The translations under genes were made by a program, and so were the position numbers. The notes under the pieces are model-generated. The model worked only from the letters and a program-made list of their open reading frames with translations, searched no databases and had not been told where the DNA came from. This document shows, in pieces, positions 34,956 to 42,671 of a DNA stretch of 64,000 bases (position 1 is the first letter of the stretch; each line of letters starts with the position of its first letter). The stretch lies in the NCBI RefSeq assembly GCF_014873945.1, contig NZ_JADBEC010000002.1:2108001-2172000 (forward strand), given 5' to 3'. This DNA comes from Rhizobium viscosum (GTDB lineage Bacteria; Pseudomonadota; Alphaproteobacteria; Rhizobiales; Rhizobiaceae).

Positions 34956-35798
34956 TCACATGCGTCCGCTGCCGGTCCTGGCAACGACGACGTTGATATC
35001 CCTGGACCGCATCCGGTCGATGTGAACAGGGAGGGTCTTGTCGTCGACGATGACGACGTCGAATTCATCAAGCGCCGCGAAGCTGTGGAGCGCGCGCCGT
35101 TCGAATTTGGTGTGATCGGCAAGCAGGATACGTTTGACGGAACAGTCGAACATGGCGCGCTTGGTATCGACGGTTTCGGGCGACTGATGCAGCACGATGC
35201 CCTCGTTGATGGCCGACATGGAAATGAATGCGATATCCGCCCGCAAACCTCTGATCTCGTTGATCGTCATGCGTCCCATGAAGGCATTGCACCAGTTGTA
35301 ATACTGGCCGCCAAGCGCCAGAAGGGTAACGTCGTGCATGCCGGTCAGCGCATTCATCAATGTCAGCGAATTGGTGATGGCGGTGATCGGCACTTTCGAG
35401 GAGAGATGCGACGCCATCTGCAGGACAGTGGTCGAGTCGTCGAAAAAGATGGCCTGTCCCGGTTCGACGAACTGCATGGCAGCCTCGGCGATCACTTTCT
35501 TTTCCGCCGACTGTTTGCTCGAACGGTAGACATCGCTGGATTCAATAAGATTGGTGGCCGCCGCCGTAACGATACCGCGTGTTTTCCGGAAGATCCCGCG
35601 GCTTACGAGTTCGTCCACATCGCGATGCGCCGTCATCAGGCTTATGCCGAAGCGATCTGTCAGATCTTCGATGCGCATCGAACCTTCGCTCATCACGGCC
35701 TCCGCGATCATGCGCCGGCGCGCGACCTGGCGCGTCTGGCGGCTGTCGCTGGTCAGCTGGTCCAACAGCTCATCGCCCTGATTGGTCTTCTGTGTCAC
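34956..35798 (-). CDS. DeoR-family transcriptional regulator of the ABC/kinase operon
   Basis: A 280-residue regulator. The N-terminal winged helix-turn-helix has the DeoR signature in MRIEDLTDRFGISLMTAHRD followed by VDELVSRGI, at about residues 40-66. The C-terminal sugar-phosphate sensor domain shows DDSTTVLQMA, AITNSLTLMNAL and LLALGGQYYNWCNAF, as in GlpR/DeoR proteins. It lies between the importer genes and the kinase/dehydrogenase genes on the same strand, so it may sense the phosphorylated substrate. A hairpin between the binding-protein gene and this gene probably lowers its level relative to the importer. Confidence 0.88.
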   Translation of the reverse strand: MTQKTNQGDELLDQLTSDSRQTRQVARRRMIAEAVMSEGSMRIEDLTDRFGISLMTAHRDVDELVSRGIFRKTRGIVTAAATNLIESSDVYRSSKQSAEKKVIAEAAMQFVEPGQAIFFDDSTTVLQMASHLSSKVPITAITNSLTLMNALTGMHDVTLLALGGQYYNWCNAFMGRMTINEIRGLRADIAFISMSAINEGIVLHQSPETVDTKRAMFDCSVKRILLADHTKFERRALHSFAALDEFDVVIVDDKTLPVHIDRMRSRDINVVVARTGSGRM

Positions 35799-35899
35799 GG
35801 GTCACCCTTGTCGCTGAATTCCATATCCCAGCTTCGTATAGTGATTGCCATGTCAAGGCAAAGAAGGCGAAAGCGGCTTGATGCGGTTGAAAGGGGCAT

Positions 35900-35925
35900 G
35901 GAGGGCGCCCGGCCGGACGCCCTCC
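35900..35925 (-). terminator. Strong hairpin after the sugar-binding-protein gene
   Basis: GGAGGGCG and CGCCCTCC form a perfect 8-bp stem around a 10-base loop that can itself pair (CCGGCCGG). It starts 7 bases after the stop of the binding-protein gene. There is no long U run, so it may be a partial terminator or RNA-stability hairpin and not a full stop. Confidence 0.6.
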
Positions 35926-35932
35926 TTCTTGA

Positions 35933-36880
35933 TTACTGGGCCAGAACGAACGGGCCGGTGTACTTGTCGATATTGTCCTTGGTAATAAGCAGGCAATCGA
36001 ACAGCTGCTTTTCACTCTTGGCACCGGTGCTGCCCGTCTTGATGACGTTGTCAGCCTGCTTGACGGCCTCTTCGGAGAAGACGGCGACGGGCTGAAGGAC
36101 GGTGTATTGCAATTCGCCCGCCTTGATCGCGGCGACCGCATCCGGCGAACCGTCGAAGCCACCGACCTTCACGTTGGCGAGCTTGCCAGCTTCCTTCAGG
36201 GCGGCGATCGCACCGAGAGCCATTTCGTCATTGCCGGAGATCACGCCGATGATGTCGGGATTGGCCTGCAATATGGACTGCATCTTGTTGTGGCCCTGGG
36301 TGCGGTCCCAATTGGCGACTTCCTGGGCGACCTTCTTAAGGTCGGGATACTGGGTCAGAACGGTCTCGTATCCGTTAGAGCGGGTGGCGGCGTTGTTGTC
36401 GGACGGCGCGCCGAAAAGCTCGGCATATTTGCCCTTGTCGCCGACTGCTTCGACCCATTGCTGCGCGCCGATCGCGGCACCCTGGGCATTGTTTGAAACG
36501 AGCTGTGCCTTGGCAAGGCCTTCCTGGTTGATCTCAGCATTGACGAGAATGACGGGGATCCCTGCAGCAACCGCCTTCTTCACCGCTCCGACCGAGCCGT
36601 CGGCATTGGCCGGGTCGAGGATGATGGCGACCGACTTGTTGGTGATGGCGGTGTCGATCAGGTTGCTTTCGGTGTTGGTGTCGCCCTTGTGCGCGCTGAC
36701 CGTTGCCGTGTAGCCGAGCTTTTCGGCTGTTGCCTTGGCGACATTGCCTTCCGTCAGCCAGTAGGGGTTGGACGGATCATTGACGATGATCGTCATCTGG
36801 CCTGCCGCCCAGGCGGAGCTGACGAAGATCGGGGCGACAGCCGCGGCTGCCAGAAGAATGCGCATGCCTTTCTTAAACAT
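35933..36880 (-). CDS. eryG: Ribose-type sugar ABC transporter substrate-binding protein, probable EryG
   Basis: A 315-residue periplasmic protein of the RbsB family (CUT2). Signal peptide residues 1-25 (ILLAAAAVAPIFVSSAWA). Mature motifs: MTIIVNDPSNPYWLTEGNVAKA, AVAAGIPVILVNAEI, and IIGVISGNDEMALGAIAALKEAG, the RbsB hallmark. The importer is divergent from the eryABCD operon, which is the arrangement known for rhizobial erythritol loci where eryEFG encode the importer. I assign the symbol from that context, so it is less certain than the fold. Because the same operon includes a second kinase/dehydrogenase pair, it might carry other polyols as well. Confidence 0.8.
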   Translation of the reverse strand: MFKKGMRILLAAAAVAPIFVSSAWAAGQMTIIVNDPSNPYWLTEGNVAKATAEKLGYTATVSAHKGDTNTESNLIDTAITNKSVAIILDPANADGSVGAVKKAVAAGIPVILVNAEINQEGLAKAQLVSNNAQGAAIGAQQWVEAVGDKGKYAELFGAPSDNNAATRSNGYETVLTQYPDLKKVAQEVANWDRTQGHNKMQSILQANPDIIGVISGNDEMALGAIAALKEAGKLANVKVGGFDGSPDAVAAIKAGELQYTVLQPVAVFSEEAVKQADNVIKTGSTGAKSEKQLFDCLLITKDNIDKYTGPFVLAQ

Positions 36881-36988
36881 AGTCTCTCTCCCATTTGTGA
36901 GTTCAGGTGCTGCCGGAAACCGGCGGTGCTTTCCGCATCGGCTTTTTGGAAATCCAATTGCCGTCGCGGATAAGTTCTGCTTTTGACG

Positions 36989-38041
36989 TCAGGACGATTT
37001 TGTCCGGCGTCCGTATTGGATGCTGTTCATGAGGACGGCGAGGACGATGACCGCGCCGGTAAAGACAGTTTGCCAGTAGGCCGAGACGCCGATGATCACG
37101 AGGCCGTCCGACAGGAAGCCGATCACGAAGGCGCCGAGCATCGTGCCGCGAACGGTGCCGCGCCCGCCGGTCAGGGCCGCTCCCCCGATGACGACGGCTG
37201 CGATCGCCGTCAATTCGTAGGTCGTGCCGGCGGTCGGGCCGGCGGAGGTCAGCTGCGACGACAGGACCAGACCGGCAATTGCCGCGCAGACGCCCGAAAG
37301 CACGTAGACGATGACCTTGACGCGCTTGACCGGCACGCCCGAGAGATCGGCGGCGCGTTCGTTGCCGCCAGAGGCGTAAAGCCAGCGGCCGAACGCCGTT
37401 CGGCTGAGGACGATGCCGCAGATGATCGCAAGCACGGCGAGCACGATGACACCGATCGGAATGCCCGCGAGGCGGTTGAAGCCGAGCCAGTCGAAACCGG
37501 TATTGCCGAGTTCGGGGCGGCCGCCGAGATTGTTGTAGGTCAGGCCATTGGTCATCAGCAGCGCGACGCCCCGGGCGACATAGAGCACGCCGAGCGAGGC
37601 GACGAAGGCGGGTACCTTCAGATAGGCAACCAGCACGCCGTTGACCGCGCCGACGACGGCACCGAGGGTGCAGGTGATAATCACGACAGCCCAGACCGGC
37701 GGATAGAGAATGACGCCGAAGGCGTTCAGCGTCACACCCTGCATCAGAAAGCCGGCAATGCAACCCGCAAGCCCGAGCGTCGAGCCGACCGAAAGATCGA
37801 TACCGCCATTCAGGATCACTAGAAGCATGCCGATCGCCAGGATGCCGAAGATCGCGACATGCGAGGCCATGGTCAGGAAGTTGCTCAGGCTGAAGTAATA
37901 GGGTGACAGGAACGAGAAGACCGCGATGATGACGATCAGCGCGAAGAAGGCGCGGCCTTCAAGGATCAGGCGCACGAGGTTGATGTTGCGCTTTTGCCCG
38001 TTGGGAACTGTCTTCTTTTCGGCGATATCAGTGACTGACAT
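36989..38041 (-). CDS. eryF: Ribose-type ABC transporter permease, probable EryF
   Basis: A 350-residue RbsC-like permease with about nine or ten membrane helices; motifs GILAIGMLLVILNGGIDLSVGS (family-conserved, near residue 70), VPAFVASLGVLYVARG and the late GGAALTGGRGTVRGTMLGAF. A hydrophilic N-terminal tail of ~25 residues precedes the first helix. It lies 23 bp downstream of the ATPase gene; a 108-bp gap with a small hairpin (36912-36924) separates it from the binding-protein gene, which may let that gene be expressed at a different level. Confidence 0.85.
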   Translation of the reverse strand: MSVTDIAEKKTVPNGQKRNINLVRLILEGRAFFALIVIIAVFSFLSPYYFSLSNFLTMASHVAIFGILAIGMLLVILNGGIDLSVGSTLGLAGCIAGFLMQGVTLNAFGVILYPPVWAVVIITCTLGAVVGAVNGVLVAYLKVPAFVASLGVLYVARGVALLMTNGLTYNNLGGRPELGNTGFDWLGFNRLAGIPIGVIVLAVLAIICGIVLSRTAFGRWLYASGGNERAADLSGVPVKRVKVIVYVLSGVCAAIAGLVLSSQLTSAGPTAGTTYELTAIAAVVIGGAALTGGRGTVRGTMLGAFVIGFLSDGLVIIGVSAYWQTVFTGAVIVLAVLMNSIQYGRRTKSS

Positions 38042-38064
38042 GATCAGTGCTCCATAATTCCGGG

Positions 38065-39609
38065 CTAGTGCGCGACCACGGCTTCGCCGGAGGCGGCCAT
38101 GATCTTTTCCTTGGTTACGTCAGCACCGAATTCAGCCGAGATGCGGCCGCGATGCATGACGATGATACGGTGCGCGATGCTCAGGCATTCGTTGACTTCG
38201 GACGTCGAGTAGATGACGGCGAGACCCTGCCGGGCGCGTTCAGCCAGCAGCTTGAAGACTTCCGCCTTGGCGCCGATGTCGATGCCGCGGCTCGGCTCGT
38301 CGAGAAGAATGACCTTCGGGTCGGTCGCCAACATCTTGCCGATGACCACCTTTTGTTGATTGCCGCCCGACAGCGAACCGATGGCCGCCTCTCCGCCATC
38401 GGTCTTGACGCGGACTTTGCGAATGGAGGCATCGACAAGCTCGCGCTCGCGACGGCCGGATGTGAACAGCCCCTTGGTGAAGGCGCCGATGCTGGCGAGC
38501 GAGAGGTTGGAGCCGACCGTCATCGTCTGGACGAGGCCGTCGCGTTGGCGATCCTCCGGCACCAGCACAAGGCCGCTTGCGATGCGTCCGGCAATGCTCA
38601 GATGCCCGACATCCTGGCCTTCAAGCCTCACGGCGCCGCCGCTGGCGCGCAGCCGTCCGGCCACGCATTCCAGAAGCTCGGTGCGGCCGGCGCCCATCAG
38701 ACCGTAGATGCAGACGACCTCTCCGGCGCGCACATCCAGCGACAGGCGGTCGACGGAATTGAAGGCTGATCCCGAGGGACCTGGAACAGTGAGATTGTCG
38801 ATCGAAAGTGCAGGTTTACCGAACTGATAGCCGTCAGGTGGGCTGCCGAGATCGAAGTTATCGCCCACCATGTTTCGCACGATCCATTCGAGATCGATGT
38901 CCTTGCGTTGCGCATAGGCGGTCATGGTGCCATCGCGCAGCACGACGGCGTGGTTGGTGATCTGCAGCGCTTCCTCGAGATGATGCGAGATATAGACGAT
39001 CGACACGCCGCGATTGGTCAGGTCGTGGATAACCTTGAAAAGCACCTCGACTTCGGTGGCGCTCAGCGCCGAAGTCGGCTCGTCCATGATCAGGATACGC
39101 GAATTGACGGATAGCGCCCGGGCTATTTCGACGATCTGCTGCTGGCCGAGACGAAGATCCTCCACCTTGGTCAGCGGATCGATCTCCTCTTCCAGTTCCT
39201 CCATCAAGAGGCGCGTCTGGCGTTCTTCTTCCGCGAAGTCGACCACGCCGCTCTTGATGATCTCACGGCCCATGAAGATGTTGTCGCGCACGCTGAGATT
39301 GGGCGCGAGGCTGAGCTCCTGGTGAATGATCGAGATGCCGCATTCGCGCGCGTGCGTCGAAGAGTTGAAGCTGATCGGCGCACCGTCGAGAATGATCTCA
39401 CCCGACGTCGGCTGGACGACGCCCGAAAGGATTTTCATCAGCGTCGATTTGCCCGCGCCGTTCTCACCAAAAAGCGTGGTGACCTGACCGCGACGGATAT
39501 CGAAATTGACGCCCTTGAGGGCATGCACGCTACCGTAGGATTTGGCGATGTTGCGGGCGGCTAGGACGACCTCGCCAAGGCCTCTTGATGTGGCGATTGG
39601 CTGGCTCAT
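38065..39609 (-). CDS. eryE: Ribose-type ABC transporter ATPase with two ATPase domains, probable EryE
   Basis: A 514-residue RbsA-like fusion of two ABC domains. First domain: Walker A GENGAGKSTLMKIL, signature RLGQQQIVEIARALS, Walker B LIMDEPTSAL. Second domain: degenerate Walker A GLMGAGRTELLE, signature LSGGNQQKVVIGK, Walker B LLDEPSRGIDIG. The degenerate second Walker A is normal in this family. The start overlaps the DUF2291 stop by ATGA, so the unknown protein is translationally coupled to the ATPase. Confidence 0.87.
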   Translation of the reverse strand: MSQPIATSRGLGEVVLAARNIAKSYGSVHALKGVNFDIRRGQVTTLFGENGAGKSTLMKILSGVVQPTSGEIILDGAPISFNSSTHARECGISIIHQELSLAPNLSVRDNIFMGREIIKSGVVDFAEEERQTRLLMEELEEEIDPLTKVEDLRLGQQQIVEIARALSVNSRILIMDEPTSALSATEVEVLFKVIHDLTNRGVSIVYISHHLEEALQITNHAVVLRDGTMTAYAQRKDIDLEWIVRNMVGDNFDLGSPPDGYQFGKPALSIDNLTVPGPSGSAFNSVDRLSLDVRAGEVVCIYGLMGAGRTELLECVAGRLRASGGAVRLEGQDVGHLSIAGRIASGLVLVPEDRQRDGLVQTMTVGSNLSLASIGAFTKGLFTSGRRERELVDASIRKVRVKTDGGEAAIGSLSGGNQQKVVIGKMLATDPKVILLDEPSRGIDIGAKAEVFKLLAERARQGLAVIYSTSEVNECLSIAHRIIVMHRGRISAEFGADVTKEKIMAASGEAVVAH

Positions 39610-40262
39610 TTGACGTTGACCTCGACCGGGGTTACGAGCCAGTTTTTCGGGTTGATGAGTTTGAAGACGCCGACAACGGTTGCCGTCTTGCCATCGAGCT
39701 GATCCGGATCAAGGCCGGCGAATACGGCTTTCTTCATCTCGTTGTTGATGGCCGAGCCGGCGTCCTGATACTGGATCTGATTGGTGAACTGGCCGAATTG
39801 GATCGTGCCTGTGGCATCGCGGAGGTCCGTGCCATTGACCGCAGGGCCGGTCTGGACACGGACCACCGTCTCGGGGGGAAGGCCGTCGATCTTCATTTCG
39901 TTGGTATTGGATTTGCGTTCACCGAAAGTGCCGGTCAGTGTCACCGGGATGACCGGGCCTGTACTCGTGGCAATGCCGTATTTCTCGCCCGCCGCCTTCT
40001 TGTCGGCGGCGATCGCCGTCGCCAGGTCAATCGCAGCCACCGCTCGCTTCTCGACATCCGCCTGGATTTTCGGGAACTGCTCCGCGCCAAAGGTTTCCGG
40101 AGAAAATGCCTGCTGCCTAACGTCTTCTTCCGAGCCGATCTTCACAACCGTGGTATCGAGCGCGATGGCGCCGATGACCACGATTGCCGCAACGGCGGTG
40201 ACGATGATCTTCAAGTTGCCTTTGGCTGACGCGGAGGCTGCGTGGGCGGGCTGAGTATTCAT
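39606..40262 (-). CDS. DUF2291-family membrane-anchored protein leading the importer operon
   Basis: A 218-residue protein with one N-terminal membrane helix (KIIVTAVAAIVVIGAIAL, residues ~18-35) and a periplasmic remainder rich in beta strands (TGPVIPVTLTGTFGER; GLPPETVVRVQTGPAVNGTD; VVGVFKLINPKNWLVTPVEV). It matches my memory of DUF2291, which often accompanies ribose-type importers, including erythritol loci; its function is unknown. There is no lipobox Cys, so it is anchored by the helix. It is the first gene of the operon and overlaps the ATPase gene by four bases, which implies a role in the transport system, perhaps as an accessory or assembly factor. Confidence 0.75.
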   Translation of the reverse strand: MNTQPAHAASASAKGNLKIIVTAVAAIVVIGAIALDTTVVKIGSEEDVRQQAFSPETFGAEQFPKIQADVEKRAVAAIDLATAIAADKKAAGEKYGIATSTGPVIPVTLTGTFGERKSNTNEMKIDGLPPETVVRVQTGPAVNGTDLRDATGTIQFGQFTNQIQYQDAGSAINNEMKKAVFAGLDPDQLDGKTATVVGVFKLINPKNWLVTPVEVNVK

Positions 40263-41004
40263 TGCTGGCGACCTCTGCGGCTGGTCGGATTTACGTCGAA
40301 GGGGAGGAAGTTGGCGAAGCCTATGGCTGCGTCATCGAAGACGACACGCTCCGAGAATCGCACGAATATTCGGGAGCCTGTCTCGCCGGTCGCTGCCTGT
40401 GGCGTGATGATAGCCGGAAAAATTGTGCATCCGAACCTCCTACGTGTCGGGACAGGCGCTTGTCTCCTCCAATCGCCCGGACCGCAAACCCCTCATCAGC
40501 AATGCCTGTATGATAGGTAAATGGTATTTATGTCAAAAATCATGTTATCAAATTATTCGTCTGTCAACAGGCGTTTTGTGAACTGACGCCGATAGCATAA
40601 CATTAAAAGCGTGATCAGCGTACGTTAAAAGGATCTTCTCTCCGGGCTTCAGTTCGATTGCGAAGGCACCTAGCCAGCGGAACTGTTAATATATGTACTT
40701 GATATAAAAGGATAAATTGTTCAGGCATCTATGCCTGCACTGTGGCGCCAGTGTCACGGATAGTCGAGGCAGCCCTCAATGCTCATCGAACGGATTGCTA
40801 TTATTTTATCTGAAAAAAATTTCATTGCGAGAAAAAACTTACTGTACCAATGATATCTTTGTGTTATCTTTTTGATGAAGCGCGTGCACGCTTCGAAAAG
40901 TATCGAATATCAAAGGCGGGACTGCGCCGGCTGACTTGCCTGTGAATTCGAAGTGTGATCGCCTGCAACCTTTGCTGGTTGTGCCGACCGGGAGGATGTG
41001 AGAG
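40263..41004. promoter_or_regulatory. Large divergent control region between the importer and eryABCD operons
   Basis: A 742-bp stretch without a convincing gene, much richer in A+T than the genes, above all at 40500-40880. It holds TGTTAT or its complement ATAACA at 40543, 40597 and 40863; the same hexamer recurs before deoR. TTTGTGTTATCTTTTTGATG at 40858-40877 closely resembles 46189-46205. A small hairpin (GCAACC at 40965, GGTTGT at 40977) lies just before a strong ribosome site. I infer promoters in both directions and binding sites for EryD and/or DeoR proteins. Short open frames at 40242-40520 have no supporting features. Confidence 0.6.
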
Positions 41005-41058
41005 ATGAAATCGACGCGTGTTCTACTCCTCGCGACGTTCGACGTAGTTGCCGGATAA
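41005..41058 (+). CDS. Possible 17-residue leader peptide upstream of eryA
   Basis: ATG 41005 follows a strong ribosome site (GGGAGGATGTGAGAG), while eryA itself, 6 bp after this frame's TAA, has no clear one. The encoded peptide is MKSTRVLLLATFDVVAG. Translation of it could reload ribosomes onto eryA. It may also be a chance frame or the remnant of a longer gene, so I hold it loosely. Confidence 0.4.
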   Translation: MKSTRVLLLATFDVVAG

Positions 41059-41064
41059 TCCGCG

Positions 41065-42636
41065 ATGGACGTCAGCCGCCAAGTCATCATTGGTATCGAT
41101 GCGGGAACCTCAGTCATCAAGGCGGTTGCCTTCGACCTTTCCGGCCGCCAGATCGCCGCAGCGTCCGTTCGCAACAAATATTCAAGCGGCAGCGATGGTT
41201 CGGCCACGCAATCGCTCGCGCAGACATGGCAGGATTGCGTCGGCGCGCTTCGCGGCCTTGGCGAGAAGGTTGAGGGTCTTGCATCGCGCACCGCATCGAT
41301 CGCGGTGACGGGGCAGGGAGACGGAACATGGTTGGTCGGTTCCGGAAATCAGCCTGTCGCCGATGCCTGGCTTTGGCTCGATGCCCGCGCCGCGCCGACT
41401 GTGGTGTCACTTGCCGGTCAGGAAGCAGACAGGGCGCGTTTCGAGCAGACGGGCACGGGACTGAATACCTGCCAGCAGGGCGCGCAGCTCGCCCATATGG
41501 ATCGGGTGGCGCCGGAGCTCCTGGACCGGGCGGAAACTGCGTTGCACTGCAAGGACTGGCTCTATCTCAATTTTACCGGCGTGCGGGCGACCGACCCTTC
41601 GGAGGCAAGCTTTACCTTTGGTGATTTCAGAACCCGGCAGTATTCGCCCGTTGCCATTGACGCGCTCGGGTTGACGCGCCGCCGCACGCTTCTGCCGGAG
41701 ATCGTCGATGGAACCGAGATCAGCCATCCGCTGACGGCCGAAGCGGCGCAGGCCTGCGGCCTGCTGGCCGGCACGCCTGTCAGTCTTGGCTACGTCGACA
41801 TGGTGATGACCGCGCTCGGCGCCGGTGTTCGCAGCGGTGGGCGCAACGCAGCCTGTTCGACGATCGGTTCGACCGGCGTGCATCTGCGCGCAAAGCCGGT
41901 GGCCAATGTCCATCTCAACCGCGAGGGCACGGGCTATGTCATCGCGCTGCCGATCCCTGATACCGTTACCCAAGTGCAGACCAATATGGGTGCGACGATC
42001 AATATCGACTGGCTGCTGGAGATGGCTGCCTACTTGATGGCGGAGGCGGGAAAACCTGCCACTCACGCAGAGCTCGTCGCCAGGATCGACCGTTGGTTTT
42101 TCGAAAGCCAGCCCGGATCGGTTGTCTATCATCCCTATATTTCCGAGGCCGGAGAGCGTGGCCCCTTCGTCAATGCCCAGGCCCGGGCAGGCTTTTCTGG
42201 TCTTTCGGTTCGCCACGGGTTTCCAGACCTCGTTCGCGCGGTTGTCGAAGGTCTGGCGCTGGCGACGCGCGATTGTTACGCGGCCATGGGCGAGATGCCG
42301 GAAGAGCTACGCGTCACCGGCGGCGCCGTGCGCTCGAGTGCGCTCCGCCGTTCGCTCACCGCCTCGCTCAAGGCGCCGATCCGCCTGTCCCTTCGCGAAG
42401 AGACTGGGGCGGCAGGTGCTGCGATGATGGCGGCTGTGGCGATCGGCGCCTACAGGACCATGGACGATTGCATCGGCGACTGGGTCACGCCACTGCTCGG
42501 CGAGGCCGAACAGCCAATCGGCGACGAAGCCGCCCGTTTCGATCTGCTTTTTTCCGCCTACGCCGATATCCGAAGGGCCATGCCCGCTGCCTGGGAGGCA
42601 TTGGCCAGAGCCGCGGCGATGCCGTCCGCAAAATGA
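41065..42636 (+). CDS. eryA: Erythritol kinase
   Basis: A 523-residue FGGY kinase predicted to phosphorylate erythritol to D-erythritol 1-phosphate with ATP, the first step of erythritol use in rhizobia and Brucella. Motifs: GIDAGTSVIKAVAFDLSG at residues ~9-26, WLWLDARAAP, LHCKDWLYLNFTG, and in the second domain PYISEAGERGPFVNAQARAGF and the nucleotide region LRVTGGAVRSSALRRSL. Function rests on context: eryB, eryC, eryD and the two isomerase genes follow in the known order. ATG 41065 lacks a good ribosome site and probably depends on a short frame just upstream. Confidence 0.9.
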   Translation: MDVSRQVIIGIDAGTSVIKAVAFDLSGRQIAAASVRNKYSSGSDGSATQSLAQTWQDCVGALRGLGEKVEGLASRTASIAVTGQGDGTWLVGSGNQPVADAWLWLDARAAPTVVSLAGQEADRARFEQTGTGLNTCQQGAQLAHMDRVAPELLDRAETALHCKDWLYLNFTGVRATDPSEASFTFGDFRTRQYSPVAIDALGLTRRRTLLPEIVDGTEISHPLTAEAAQACGLLAGTPVSLGYVDMVMTALGAGVRSGGRNAACSTIGSTGVHLRAKPVANVHLNREGTGYVIALPIPDTVTQVQTNMGATINIDWLLEMAAYLMAEAGKPATHAELVARIDRWFFESQPGSVVYHPYISEAGERGPFVNAQARAGFSGLSVRHGFPDLVRAVVEGLALATRDCYAAMGEMPEELRVTGGAVRSSALRRSLTASLKAPIRLSLREETGAAGAAMMAAVAIGAYRTMDDCIGDWVTPLLGEAEQPIGDEAARFDLLFSAYADIRRAMPAAWEALARAAAMPSAK

Positions 42637-42671
42637 ATCGCTGATACAAAAGGCATCCGAGGGAGCATGAC

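Noticed and set aside
36912..36924. GCCGG-AAA-CCGGC hairpin as a terminator between permease and binding protein genes
   Set aside because: The stem has only 5 bp, no U run follows, and the operon continues. It is noted only as a minor structure.
40242..40520. Small frames of 83-92 codons upstream of the importer operon
   Set aside because: They have no ribosome site, no motif and skewed composition, and they overlap the start of the DUF2291 gene.
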